DNA from: Thiorhodovibrio frisius
GTDB lineage: Bacteria > Pseudomonadota > Gammaproteobacteria > Chromatiales > Chromatiaceae
Length of the DNA stretch: 64,000 bases
Direction: 5' to 3'
Assembly (NCBI RefSeq): GCF_033954835.1
Contig: NZ_CP121471.1
Span: 4,272,501-4,336,500 of the forward strand
Part shown: positions 35,672 through 43,515 of the stretch, piece by piece
How the letters are laid out: every line of letters begins with the position of its first letter
Position numbering within the stretch: the first letter of the stretch is position 1
Translations under genes and position numbers: made by a program
Notes under the pieces: generated by a model
The model's input: the letters and a program-made list of their open reading frames with translations, nothing else
Told to the model about the DNA's origin: nothing
Database searches by the model: none

Positions 35672-35848
35672 CTGAACAATCCCTTGTTGATCGCCATGGC
35701 CTCCGCGCCCGCATCGGCGGTCAGCCAGGCCACGGCACCATGCAGCCGATGGTTGCGTTCTTGGCTAGCCGTGTATCAGGGTGGCTTCCGAAAAATCTTC
35801 GTCGCTAATCCTCACTACGCTGAACCGATCTTCAGTTAAGCTAGATGA

Positions 35849-36136
35849 ATGGCCGCAACCTTACTGGCTCGTGCAAAAGAGGTTCGTGATAACGGCTCCA
35901 TCGTGGAAGTGGTTATTTGGGAGCTGCCAAAACCGCTGCCGCCCTGCCGGCATCGCTACAAATATCGCTTGTTTTTTGGAACCCGCGACAGGTGCCGGGT
36001 CCGTTACGACAATGAACGTGGAAGAGGGGATCATCGGCATTTCGCCAGCGAGGAGCAGCCTTACCCGTTCACAACGCTCGATCAACTTATCGCAGGTTTT
36101 CGCGCCGATATCGCTCGCTGGGAGTCGCCAAAATGA
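35849..36136 (+). CDS. tumE: TumE-family (DUF6516) toxin
   Basis: 95 residues. The pattern ATLLARAKEVRDNGSIVEVV, the Arg/Tyr-rich RHRYKYRLFFGT and YDNERGRGDHRHF match the DUF6516/TumE family of putative toxins. The stop overlaps the TumA start as ATGA (36,133-36,136). The target of TumE is not something the sequence reveals. Confidence 0.82.
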   Translation: MAATLLARAKEVRDNGSIVEVVIWELPKPLPPCRHRYKYRLFFGTRDRCRVRYDNERGRGDHRHFASEEQPYPFTTLDQLIAGFRADIARWESPK

Positions 36137-36492
36137 AAGCCACCATTGAAGTTGGTCACCGCAGCTCGATCTTTGATGCCGTTGCCGACCAAATGGCCGA
36201 CGCACGCTCAGGGCGGTCGGTCAATTATCAGCTCAGGTTCGAATCGGCGCAGACGCTGTTCGCCGAGCTGACCTCCCAACGGCTGGAGCTTCTCGATCAC
36301 CTGCGGCGCATCGGTCCATGCCATGCCGAGGAACTGGCTGCCGAGCTGCCGGTCGCAGGCGATCCCCAAGTGTTATCGCAGCATCTCGACCGACTCGAAA
36401 CCCTTGGTTTACTAGAGCGCAACGAGGATGGCACCTTGTCCGTCCCCTTTACCTCCATCGAAATTATTCTGTCCCTGGCACGAGTTGCGTAG
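36133..36492 (+). CDS. tumA: TumA-family winged-HTH antitoxin
   Basis: 119 residues. After an N-terminal helix with the VNYQLRFESAQTLF motif comes a winged HTH (residues 55-110) with RLELLDHLRRIGP, EELAAEL and LDRLETLGLLERNEDG. This is the HVO_A0114-type DNA-binding family that accompanies TumE. It likely autoregulates the pair. The next 270 bp have no clear gene. Confidence 0.82.
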   Translation: MKATIEVGHRSSIFDAVADQMADARSGRSVNYQLRFESAQTLFAELTSQRLELLDHLRRIGPCHAEELAAELPVAGDPQVLSQHLDRLETLGLLERNEDGTLSVPFTSIEIILSLARVA

Positions 36493-36762
36493 GATGAGGT
36501 GGTCATTCGCTCTATTTGGGGAAAAATCATCTTTTTCTTCCGCGTCATTTCAGAGAGCCATCAGGCACTCATGCGCTTGACAGCTACAGACTCACCGGAG
36601 CCGTCCAGAGAGCGATGCCTTTGTAGAGTACCCCGATTCTGCCTGTCCGAAATGGGCATCAATATCCATCGCGCCATGCAGCACTAGAAGAACCTAGAGA
36701 TTCGCCCTTGCGAACAAAGAAGATCGCATAGTTGCCGTAAGCACAGGAACGAACACCTTTGC

Positions 36763-36840
36763 CTAGCTCCGGTTTAGTGGCTGTTCACGCTGGATAAAAC
36801 TGCATATACAGGTATCCAACATATAGCAGTTTACGGTCAT
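36763..36840 (-). pseudogene. VapC toxin 5' remnant
   Basis: Starting at the ATG 36840, which overlaps the vapB stop as ATGA, 25 codons read MTVNCYMLDTCICSFIQREQ before a TAG. LDTCICSFI is the usual N-terminus of a VapC PIN domain with the first acidic residue. The rest of the toxin is gone. Confidence 0.75.
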
Positions 36841-37070
36841 GAAAACCGCCCTTCATCGGCGACAACATCGGGGCGATCCAGCAAAAAATCAGGATCTGCT
36901 TTGGCAACCTTGGTGTATGACAGCCAATCAGGTCGCGCTGGTCGTAAAATCACCGTATTCCCTTCCCGCATGATTTCCAATTCCGTTGTATCAGTAAACT
37001 CCATCTCCTTGGGAATATGGATCGCCTGATGATGGCCATCGGCAAAAATGGAGACGGTTCTAGTCTGCAT
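36837..37070 (-). CDS. VapB antitoxin (SpoVT/AbrB fold), toxin partner lost
   Basis: 77 residues. The AbrB-like fold shows TVSIFADGHHQAIHIPKEMEF and MREGNTVILRPARPDWL, with a C-terminal toxin-binding tail. A GGGGGA ribosome site precedes the ATG. Its vapC is truncated to 25 codons, so this is an orphan antitoxin. Confidence 0.87.
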   Translation of the reverse strand: MQTRTVSIFADGHHQAIHIPKEMEFTDTTELEIMREGNTVILRPARPDWLSYTKVAKADPDFLLDRPDVVADEGRFS

Positions 37071-37308
37071 GACTCAAATCCCCCTACTTTCGAAGACGCA
37101 TAAACCGATCATTGCTTGGGCCGTTGGATGACAAACAGCCACTCGACCCGCACCGAATCCCGCTCTGAAACGCCTGATGCGCGCCAAGGCTCCCTGGGAT
37201 GCCGGGTTGCAATGACCGATCATCTGTTGCCGCCTCAGCCGTTGTAAGTCGAGCACCCGCTTTTCTGACGCGGCAGCTTCTTGACCGAACGCCAACCTTG
37301 ACGGGTTA

Positions 37309-37401
37309 GAGTCCCAGCTCCTCCACCTGCCGGTGCGCGATGACATGGCCTTGCTCGGCAGCCTGCTTGATCCACTCATTGGCATCGTCTTGCAGAGCCA
37401 T
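37309..37401 (-). pseudogene. Sel1-gene C-terminal fragment (copy 1)
   Basis: On the minus strand the frame reads EWIKQAAEQGHVIAHRQVEEL, then a stop, which is the C-terminus of the intact HTH-Sel1 gene at 41870-42331. The bases 37,260-37,313 beside it are almost the same as 39,411-39,464, where a vapC tail (FSDAAAS) is joined to another Sel1 fragment. No intact frame remains between 37,074 and 37,509. Confidence 0.65.
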
Positions 37402-37509
37402 TAAGTGGAATGGCTAGCAGGTTTCGGTATCGAGAAGGCTAAGCAGCGGTCTGATCGCTGTCACTGCCTGGCGCGATGATCCCGCGCAGGATAGCCAATC
37501 TTAGCCGCT

Positions 37510-37926
37510 TCAGCCGTGCGACTCAGTGAAGGGGTTGAACACCGCCACCCCCGTCGGTTCGAAGTGGCAAAGATTTCGCGTGACCACAGTGAGACCCTTT
37601 TCCAGTGCCGTTGCCGCGATCAAGAGATCGGCTCCATCATGGCCAATCTTCGCCGAGAGCCTGCCCCAGCGCCGCGCCACCGAACGATCAATGGGCAAAA
37701 TCCGGTCAGCGTAAAGGGAAAGCACCTGGTCGAGCCATTTTCCGAGTTCCCGCGCAAACACGGCATTGCGCTTTTGTTGCTGCATGATACCGCGTTCGAT
37801 CTCGCCGATGGTCACCACACTGAGGAACAGGTCGGTTGAAGCCTGCGCTGAGATCCAGCCAACCACACCGGGATTGCGTTGCTTGCGGCGCAATTCCGAC
37901 AACACGACCGTGTCGAGCAGATACAT
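37510..37926 (-). CDS. VapC-type PIN-domain toxin
   Basis: 138 residues. PIN catalytic acids are visible in LLDTVVLSEL, TIGEIERGI and HDGADLLIAATA. The C-terminal TVVTRNLCHFEPTGV is typical of the FitB/VapC group. Such toxins cleave tRNA or rRNA. The ATG overlaps the antitoxin stop by one base (TGATG). Confidence 0.9.
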   Translation of the reverse strand: MYLLDTVVLSELRRKQRNPGVVGWISAQASTDLFLSVVTIGEIERGIMQQQKRNAVFARELGKWLDQVLSLYADRILPIDRSVARRWGRLSAKIGHDGADLLIAATALEKGLTVVTRNLCHFEPTGVAVFNPFTESHG

Positions 37927-38186
37927 CAGAGTTCCACATCCCGCTGTTGAACGGATAATCGCTCAAACGCCTGGTCATCCTGCGGCAATTGCAGCAGCAG
38001 TGCAGAAAACGAGGGGGCGGTGGCCTGTTCGCACTGCCGTAATCGTTCGTAGGCCTCGACAGACAGGATGACACTGACGGGCTTGCCGCGTCGCGTGACC
38101 CACTGTGGTTGGCCAAGCAAAGCCGCGTCAACCACGGCACTAAAGCGATTTTTGGCATCTTGTAAAGACCATGTCGAGGTTGGCAT
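37926..38186 (-). CDS. Phd/YefM-type antitoxin
   Basis: 86 residues. WSLQDAKNRFSAVVDAALLGQPQWVTRRGKP is the DNA-binding Phd/YefM N-terminus; VILSVEAYERLRQ follows. It pairs with the downstream PIN toxin. Its ribosome site (ACAGG) lies inside the tandem 18-bp repeat described next. Confidence 0.88.
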   Translation of the reverse strand: MPTSTWSLQDAKNRFSAVVDAALLGQPQWVTRRGKPVSVILSVEAYERLRQCEQATAPSFSALLLQLPQDDQAFERLSVQQRDVEL

Positions 38187-38194
38187 TGCTTAAT

Positions 38195-38230
38195 CCTGTC
38201 TAGCTTATTTGGCCTGTCTAGCTTATTTGG
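38195..38230. repeat. Perfect tandem 18-bp repeat at the phd/PIN promoter
   Basis: CCTGTCTAGCTTATTTGG occurs twice, back to back and without change, 8 bp upstream of the antitoxin start. On the minus strand each copy ends with the ribosome-site-like ACAGG, and the copies may also hold operator half-sites. The duplication moves the promoter and gives two candidate ribosome sites. Confidence 0.85.
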
Positions 38231-38428
38231 CTAGATGCTACGGCAGGCGACTGTTGCAAAGCAAATGTCCATCGCAACACCAAATTTCCAGAGCGACCCG
38301 TCCCAACGGCCCGCATCACTCGGCTGCGGCTATGGCCTGTTGCAGTAACCGCATCAACGCAAGGGTCGCGATCTTGAATGAAATATGGGGGTAGAGTATG
38401 TTTCATGTAACAAATCGAGGAGGCCGAC

Positions 38429-38647
38429 ATGGCAAGCACGAACGCAAGAGCTCAAAAGCACCGCGATGCACTGCGCAGGGCTGGACTTCGTCCGGTGCAA
38501 ATTTGGGTGCCGGATACACGACGGTCAGACTTTGCCGAAGAATGTCGCCGCCAGTCTCGCCTTGTATCCCAATCGGACATGGCCGACACGGACATGCAGC
38601 AGCTCTTGGATGACGCCTTGGCTGGTCTGGATGCTTGGGTTGAGTAA
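38429..38647 (+). CDS. MazE-like antitoxin (DUF3018)
   Basis: 72 residues with a GAGGAGG ribosome site 6 nt upstream of the ATG at 38429. RDALRRAGLRPVQIWVPDTRR is the DUF3018 DNA-binding signature found before MazF toxins. The tail LLDDALAGLDAWVE should bind the toxin. The toxin gene begins at the next base after the stop. Confidence 0.88.
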   Translation: MASTNARAQKHRDALRRAGLRPVQIWVPDTRRSDFAEECRRQSRLVSQSDMADTDMQQLLDDALAGLDAWVE

Positions 38648-38971
38648 ATGCGCGGCGATTTCGTCACCGTCGCCATGCAGGGCGATTTCGGCAAACCGCG
38701 ACCTGCGCTGGTCATCCAAGCTGACCAGTTCAGCGAGCACGGGACTGTCACATTGTTGCCACTTACCAGCGCGCTTGTTGATGCGCCGCTATTGCGCATC
38801 ACCATTGATCCTAGCCCGGAAAATGGCTTGCAAAAGCCATCACAGGTGATGCTGGATAAAGCTGTGACGGTGAGGCGCGACAAGATCGGAGCTGTCTTCG
38901 GGCGCATTGATGCGAATGCGATGGTGGAGGTTGATCGTTGTCTAGCAGTGTTCTTGGGTATCGCAAAATAA
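38648..38971 (+). CDS. MazF/PemK mRNA interferase toxin
   Basis: 107 residues. RGDFVTVAMQGDFGKPRPALVIQ is the conserved N-terminal strand-loop with the catalytic Arg region; QVMLDKAVTVRRDKIG holds the Thr/Asp block. The fold cleaves RNA at short sequences. Immediately adjacent to the DUF3018 antitoxin. Confidence 0.9.
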   Translation: MRGDFVTVAMQGDFGKPRPALVIQADQFSEHGTVTLLPLTSALVDAPLLRITIDPSPENGLQKPSQVMLDKAVTVRRDKIGAVFGRIDANAMVEVDRCLAVFLGIAK

Positions 38972-39055
38972 GCGTAAATTCGCGTGCAATGTCGAGTCTC
39001 AAGCCAAATGTGCGGTATCGCGCGATAAAAGAACAGGTTATTTCTGGAGGCGCTA

Positions 39056-39310
39056 ATGCAAGCCATCGAGTTAGAAGCCACGGTCGAGCAGCACAGCATT
39101 CGCGTGCCGGAAACCATCCAGGACGGCACCCATCTGCGGGTGCTGTTGCTGATGGATGACCCTCCCGCCAATGCCTCCAGGACAGACGACGACTTGAAGC
39201 GCCGCCTTGCGGGATTGACCGAGGGCCTCAGTGATGAGGATTTGCATCGCGCCCGGGATGTCGGTCGGAGCGCTGGGCGCGCAACAATGTACCGGATGCG
39301 CTGCCGGTGA
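39056..39310 (+). CDS. AbrB-like antitoxin with an altered C-terminus
   Basis: 84 residues. The start has TTCTGGAGGCGCTA upstream, a strong ribosome site. QAIELEATVEQHSIRVPE and DGTHLRVLLLMDD fit the AbrB-like antitoxins that pair with VapC. From about residue 69 the frame leaves its family (RSAGRATMYRMRCR) because a deletion has joined it to the 3' half of the toxin gene in another frame. Confidence 0.7.
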   Translation: MQAIELEATVEQHSIRVPETIQDGTHLRVLLLMDDPPANASRTDDDLKRRLAGLTEGLSDEDLHRARDVGRSAGRATMYRMRCR

Positions 39311-39435
39311 TCGATGGCCTGCTGGCCGCGACGGCGCAGGTCCATGGCTTGACCCTGGTGACCCGCAATGTAAAGGATGTCGAGCGCAGTGGCGTGTCAG
39401 TGCTCAATCCCTTTTCTGACGCGGCAGCTTCTTGA
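39271..39435 (+). pseudogene. VapC 3' remnant fused to the antitoxin
   Basis: In the frame ending with the TGA at 39,433 the sequence reads DALPVIDGLLAATAQVHGLT, then LVTRNVKDVERSGV and NPFSDAAAS. This is the C-terminal third of a VapC PIN domain, with the DGLLAATA acidic block. The first two thirds are deleted. Confidence 0.75.
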
Positions 39436-39456
39436 CCGAACGCCAACCTTGACGGG

Positions 39457-39771
39457 TTAGAGCCCCAACTCCGCCACCTGCCGCTGCGCGATGATGTGGC
39501 CACCCTCGGCGGCTTTTTTAATCCATGCAATGGCTTGTGCCTCATCCAGTTCCACACCCTCGCCGCGTGCATGGAGCTTGCCGAGCCACTGCATGGCATT
39601 GGCATCCCCTTGCGCGGCGGCCAGGTGCAGCCAGTGTGCTGCGCGCTCGGGTTGCGTAAGCTCCAGGAACAGCAGGCCCAGTTCGCGCTGGGCGGCGGCG
39701 TCCCCAGCATCGGCGGCGGGGATCAATGCGCGATCTTCGTCTTCCAGCGTCAGGCCAGCCCAGGCACCAGT
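39457..39771 (-). pseudogene. Sel1-gene fragment (copy 2), N-terminus lost
   Basis: The minus-strand frame continues directly from the GNAT toxin's TAG stop (39,772-39,774) in the same frame: TGAWAGLTLEDEDRA, then PAADAGDAAAQRELGLLF, AAHWLHLAAAQGDANAMQWL and the end AQRQVAELGL. It lacks the N-terminal HTH part of the intact gene at 41870. There is no proper start codon. Confidence 0.7.
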
Positions 39772-40320
39772 CTAAACCTCTACCAAGAGCAACTTCCGCA
39801 CAGTGGTGATAGGTAAAAAAAGCCGCCTCGGATTTGATGGAAGGGGCAGAAAACCAAATCCCTCATACAACGTTTTCCGCCGCATGACACGCAACGGATC
39901 TCCGCAATCAAAAATATCCAGCATCACCACCGCAATACCGATCTCGTCAGCAGCACGAGCAGTCCGCGCCAAAGCGTCCACGAGCAAGTCGCCGCCGAAG
40001 CCCTGGTTGCGATAACGCCGATCACGGCCAATCATTGAAATAAATGCTGCCGGGACTGAGCCATGCGCCGGTCGCGTGCGCGCGTATTTCGCGGGGAGGT
40101 CCACATAATCAACAGCGTGGGCATTGATGGAGTAAAAACCAATCACGTCCCCATCGGGTGCCACCATAACATAAAGGCGAATATTGTCAGCTTTCGCCAG
40201 CTTGTTGGCTGTCTTGCGGAAATAATTGTCGATAGCGGGAATGCCGCACTCAAATCCATCGCGATCATGCCGAGCGGGGTCGAATCGCTCAATACGATAG
40301 CGCGGGCTCTCATCGCTCAT
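39772..40320 (-). CDS. GNAT-family toxin (TacT-like acetyltransferase)
   Basis: 182 residues. The GNAT acetyl-CoA loop DRRYRNQGFGGDLLVDAL and KLYEGFGF-like LYEGFGFLPL are present; the N-terminal FECGIPAIDNYFRKTANK is typical of TacT/AtaT toxins, which acetylate aminoacyl-tRNA. It pairs with the DUF1778 antitoxin 13 bp upstream. Confidence 0.9.
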   Translation of the reverse strand: MSDESPRYRIERFDPARHDRDGFECGIPAIDNYFRKTANKLAKADNIRLYVMVAPDGDVIGFYSINAHAVDYVDLPAKYARTRPAHGSVPAAFISMIGRDRRYRNQGFGGDLLVDALARTARAADEIGIAVVMLDIFDCGDPLRVMRRKTLYEGFGFLPLPSNPRRLFLPITTVRKLLLVEV

Positions 40321-40333
40321 GACAAATGCGCCA

Positions 40334-40633
40334 TTAGGTTCTTTCGCGACTGCGCTTTAGGGCCGCACGCAACGCAGGGGTCGGTTCGGCGGCGTGATCA
40401 AGCGCAGCGAAAAAAACGGCATGATCATCCGGATGGAGGTGCGTTTTTTCTTGGGCGGCAATGGTCTCCACAGCGGCTCGGTAAGCCGCTTGCAAGGCAA
40501 AGCTTGAATCATCCAAGCCTGACAGAACAGCGGCTTTATGGATGGTCGCCTTGATACTTGGCTTGGTGCGAAAATGCATCCGTGCGTCATTTCGCTCGTC
40601 AACTGTAGTTACTAACTGTCCACTCGGTGGCAT
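40334..40633 (-). CDS. DUF1778 (TacA-like) antitoxin
   Basis: 99 residues from the ATG at 40633, which follows GGAGCGCTGGAGC; an internal ATG at 40579 is the alternative. RTKPSIKATIHKAAVLSGLD is the ribbon-helix-helix start of DUF1778, and HPDDHAVFFAALDHAAEPTPAL is the toxin-binding tail. Confidence 0.87.
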   Translation of the reverse strand: MPPSGQLVTTVDERNDARMHFRTKPSIKATIHKAAVLSGLDDSSFALQAAYRAAVETIAAQEKTHLHPDDHAVFFAALDHAAEPTPALRAALKRSRERT

Positions 40634-40840
40634 GCTCCAGCGCTCCGTTTAAAGTAACAACCGACTTAATGTACGCTTACCATGCGCACAGGTCAAAGAG
40701 ATGGGTGGCGTCGGGTAGGCGCCGCGCAGGAAAACCACTTCAAGCTTTCTCGCCAGATGGGACTTGGCGTCCCATCCGAATCGTCTTGAGCAGATTCAGC
40801 GGCAATGACCAGCGCGCGCCAAAGCGCCCGGACTAATTCG

Positions 40841-41150
40841 CTAAAACCGCAACTCCTCCACCTGCCGCTGGGCGACCAGATGGCCTGCGCTTCGTCGTGC
40901 TCCATACCCTCGCCGCGCGCATGGAGCTTGCTGAGCCACTGCATGGCATCGGCATCCTCTTGCGCGGCAGCCAAGTGCAGCCAGTGGGCCGCGCGCTCGG
41001 GTTGCTCCAGATCCAGGAACAGCAGGGCTAGTTCGCGCTGGGCGGCGGCGTCCCCGTCATCGGCAGCGGAGATCTGAGCGCGATCATCGTCGTTGAGCGT
41101 CAGACCGGCCCTAGCGGAGGCGGTGCCGAGGTCAATACACGACAAGCTCC
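40841..41150 (-). pseudogene. Sel1-gene fragment (copy 3), internally deleted
   Basis: The frame reads CIDLGTASARAGLTLNDDDRA, then AAAQRELALLFLDLEQPE and AMQWLSKLHARGEGMEH, up to DEAQAI. It then shifts by deletion; the original end (HLVAQRQVEELRF) is visible in another frame, with its stop at 40,841-40,843. No start codon is preserved. Confidence 0.7.
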
Positions 41151-41174
41151 GAGGATTGAAAATTCGGCGGCACC

Positions 41175-41522
41175 TCAATCAAACAAAATGGCTTCAATGC
41201 GAGCTAAGACTTCAGAAACGACAAATTCGGGCACCGCTTCTTTGAAGCGTGCATGTCGGGCGCGCCAGTCGAGCGACTTGACCTGATGACAATGAACGGA
41301 TCCTTGTGTATCTGTTCCAGTTCCCATCAGCGTGACCAAGGTTCCATGCGTGCGCGCAGCGGCTGCAACGCCTTGCGAAATCGGGCAAATCATCGCCATA
41401 CCCTGCTGGTTAAACAGTTTGCCGCTGACAACGAGACCAAAGTGTGGGCCTTGCATTTCACGACCAGACGATGGGTCGAAGTCCAGATGCACAATGTCGC
41501 CACGATTGGGCAGGTAGGGCAT
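41175..41522 (-). CDS. MazF-family toxin (ChpB-like)
   Basis: 115 residues from the ATG at 41522. YLPNRGDIVHLDFDPSSGREMQGPHFGLVVS is the MazF/PemK N-terminal block and GSVHCHQVKSLDWRAR the second catalytic block, close to ChpB. The ATG overlaps the antitoxin stop by one base (TGATG). Confidence 0.9.
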   Translation of the reverse strand: MPYLPNRGDIVHLDFDPSSGREMQGPHFGLVVSGKLFNQQGMAMICPISQGVAAAARTHGTLVTLMGTGTDTQGSVHCHQVKSLDWRARHARFKEAVPEFVVSEVLARIEAILFD

Positions 41523-41767
41523 CAACCACGCTCCAAGCCAAGCGCTGGCATCTCGTCCCACCCTTCAACACGCGGCAACCCGTTGGGCATCTCAGCGAGC
41601 AACTCAGTGAGTTGATAGCGCGGACGCTCAGGTACTTTGATCGTCATGGTCGTGCCACGGACATAAAACTCGACCTGCGAGCCATCGTGGAGTTGGTTTT
41701 GATCGACAAACGCCTTGGGCACAGTCATCACCAGCGAGCCATCGGCGTTGTGCAGGGTTTGCAGCAT
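41522..41767 (-). CDS. AbrB/MazE-type antitoxin (ChpS-like)
   Basis: 81 residues with AGGAGA 8 nt before the ATG. The swapped-hairpin AbrB fold is seen in SLVMTVPKAFVDQNQLHDGSQ and VEFYVRGTTMTIKVPERP; RYQLTELLAEMP is the toxin-binding tail. Pairs with the MazF-family toxin downstream. Confidence 0.88.
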   Translation of the reverse strand: MLQTLHNADGSLVMTVPKAFVDQNQLHDGSQVEFYVRGTTMTIKVPERPRYQLTELLAEMPNGLPRVEGWDEMPALGLERG

Positions 41768-41869
41768 GAAAAATCTCCTGTCTTGATAGAGCCAAACAAC
41801 GGTGGATTGTGCATCTCAGCCCCCTTGGCCTGAGCCAATTCTGAGCCGATTCTGACCCGTTCGGGTTCG

Positions 41870-42331
41870 CTAAAGCCCCAACTCCGCCACCTGCCGCCGC
41901 GCGATCACATGGCCATGCTCTGCGGCTTTTTTGATCCACTCAATGGCCTTGGTCTCGTCTTGCTCCACACCCTCGCCGCGCGCAGAGAGCTTGCCGAGCC
42001 ACTGCATGGCATCGGCATCCTCTTGCGCGGCGGCCAGGTGCAGCCAGTGGGCCGCACACTCGGGTTGCGTAAGCGCCAGGAACAGCAGGCCCAGTTCGAG
42101 CTGGGCGGCGGCGTCCCCAGCATCGGCGGCGGGGATCAATGCGCGATCTTCGTCTTCCAGCATCAGGCCAGCCCAGGCTAGGGCGCTGTCGAGGTCGATG
42201 CGGGTATGGCGGAGGCCCTTTGGCTTACCCAGGGTTTCACTCGTTCCCGGATGATCCTTGATGCGTCGCCACAAGGTGGCACGGCTAAAACCGGTGATGG
42301 CCATCGCGGTTTTGAAGTGGATCGTTGGCAT
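41870..42331 (-). CDS. HTH plus Sel1-repeat protein, intact copy
   Basis: 153 residues from the ATG at 42331, which has AGGAG 8 nt upstream. Residues 4-32 look like a small DNA-binding helix-turn-helix (HFKTAMAITGFSRATLWRRI). Residues 60-150 hold two to three Sel1/TPR-like units (AAAQLELGLLFLALTQPE, AAHWLHLAAAQEDADAMQWL, AIEWIKKAAEHGHVIA). The fusion suggests a small regulator or adaptor. Three degraded copies lie next to TA modules at 37.3, 39.5 and 40.8 kb. I do not recognise a named family for the whole protein. Confidence 0.75.
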   Translation of the reverse strand: MPTIHFKTAMAITGFSRATLWRRIKDHPGTSETLGKPKGLRHTRIDLDSALAWAGLMLEDEDRALIPAADAGDAAAQLELGLLFLALTQPECAAHWLHLAAAQEDADAMQWLGKLSARGEGVEQDETKAIEWIKKAAEHGHVIARRQVAELGL

Positions 42332-42530
42332 TCTTAAAGCTCCTGCGACAAAAACCCGGGTCAAATCCCCTTCAGCCAGAGCGCTTCTAGTCGCGGCGCA
42401 TGAAGTCGCGCACAGCATCCTTGCCATCATGGTACCCGAACGGGACACTGGCAATCGCACCCAAATCTTGTCAAGCATCAAGTCCGGCAGTATTGATGGC
42501 TGATCGGGTGCCTTGGAGACAGGCTGCCCT
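42332..42530. other. Intergenic region upstream of the HTH-Sel1 gene
   Basis: About 200 bp with no supported gene. It probably holds the promoter of the minus-strand HTH-Sel1 gene. With the repeat array and the pilA leader that follow, the gap to pilA is 589 bp. Confidence 0.4.
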
Positions 42531-42627
42531 TCTCAGATGCCACCTTGAGAAAGGGTAACCCGTCTCAGATGCCACCATGAGACAGGGTAACCCAGTCTCA
42601 TCATCCTTCTTGAGACGGGGTTGCGCC
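42531..42627. repeat. Three tandem 32-bp units with internal TCTCA...TGAGA palindromes
   Basis: Units start at 42,531, 42,563 and 42,596. The first two share TCTCAGATGCCACC and AGGGTAACCC and differ at a few positions; the third is more diverged (TCTCATCATCC...TTGAGACGGGG). Each contains an inverted TCTCA/TGAGA pair about 10 bp apart. The array is about 170 bp upstream of the sigma-54 promoter of pilA. Confidence 0.8.
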
Positions 42628-42796
42628 CTCGCACCTCAGCGCTAGAGCCGGCGTTTTTTGTCACGACTGGCTGGGGGTGCGATCCCTGGAATTGCGGCGA
42701 TTCTGGGGGAGGTCGAGCCTTAGCGGCGGGTAAGAGGCTGAAATTGCGTTTTTTCGCCTGAATGACGCGACGCCTTGTTGGGTCTTTGGCGTCACT

Positions 42797-42812
42797 TGGC
42801 ATGATCGCTGCA
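42797..42812 (+). promoter_or_regulatory. Sigma-54 (RpoN) promoter of pilA
   Basis: TGGCATGATCGCTGCA has the invariant GG and GC at exact -24/-12 spacing and differs from TGGCACGNNNNTTGCA at two positions. It is 108 bp before the pilin start, leaving a leader of about 95 nt. PilSR/RpoN control of pilA is established in Pseudomonas and relatives. Confidence 0.8.
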
Positions 42813-42920
42813 TACTGTCACGCGAGCCCGCACGAAGCCCGATCTTGGATCTAGGCTCAGTCAGTCATCAACGAATTCGGGTTTCATTTATTCTAATGTT
42901 GAACGAAGGGGAATTTACTC

Positions 42921-43352
42921 ATGCGTAAGCAAATTCAGAAAGGTTTTACCCTGATCGAACTCATGATCGTTGTGGCGATCATTGGTATTCTGGCGGCGAT
43001 TGCGATTCCTGCGTATCAGGATTATGTTGCGCGTGCCCAAATGTCTGAGGCATTCAGCCTTGCCAGTGGGTCAAAAACAGCCGTTGTTGAGTTTTGGAGT
43101 CGTGAAGGTGGTTGGCCAACTGGCAATGCATCTGCTGGTTTGGCCACGAACACTGCTATTTCTGGTAAATATGTGGCGCAAGTTGACGTATCCGGTGGTC
43201 CAATTGTAGCGACAATGCAGGCCACGGGCGTTTCAGCAGGTATCCAAGGCGAAACCTTAACTCTTAGTCCGGTCACAACCGCTGGCGCGGTAGAGTGGGT
43301 TTGTACGTCTAGCGCAGATGCTAAGTACATACCCGGCAATTGTCGTCCGTAA
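42921..43352 (+). CDS. pilA: Type IV major pilin
   Basis: 143 residues. Class III leader of 8 residues, cleavage G8/F9 by PilD, then [20 protein letters not shown] with Glu13 as the conserved +5 residue. The pilin globular domain ends in a disulfide loop, Cys128 to Cys141. An AAGGGGAA ribosome site lies 7 nt upstream. The promoter is sigma-54 type. No other pilus-assembly gene is nearby, so this is a pilin locus apart from the pil clusters. The neighbouring GT-C gene may modify it. Confidence 0.95.
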   Translation: MRKQIQKGFTLIELMIVVAIIGILAAIAIPAYQDYVARAQMSEAFSLASGSKTAVVEFWSREGGWPTGNASAGLATNTAISGKYVAQVDVSGGPIVATMQATGVSAGIQGETLTLSPVTTAGAVEWVCTSSADAKYIPGNCRP

Positions 43353-43374
43353 GAACCCGAAGGCTTATCGTAAT

Positions 43375-43391
43375 GCCCGCCACCGGCGGGC
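43375..43391 (+). terminator. Stem-loop after pilA
   Basis: GCCCGCC and GGCGGGC form a 7-bp stem with a 3-nt loop, 22 bp after the pilin stop. The following bases (GTTGTGATG) are only weakly T-rich, so it may attenuate or protect the message end. Confidence 0.5.
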
Positions 43392-43515
43392 GTTGTGATG
43401 TCTGACAACAAATGCGGCGATATGCATATTCTGTCATAAGTGATAGCATGATCACTCTGATTCCTCTATTAACGCTGCCTGCAATTGTTTATTTTCACAT
43501 TCTTTCAACCAGCGA

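Noticed and set aside
35452-35733. A 93-codon minus-strand frame between two TA modules
   Set aside because: Overlaps the end of the Xre antitoxin, has no ribosome site and includes two non-coding inverted repeats.
42531-42627. Possible CRISPR mini-array
   Set aside because: Three units follow each other without spacers and no cas gene is near.
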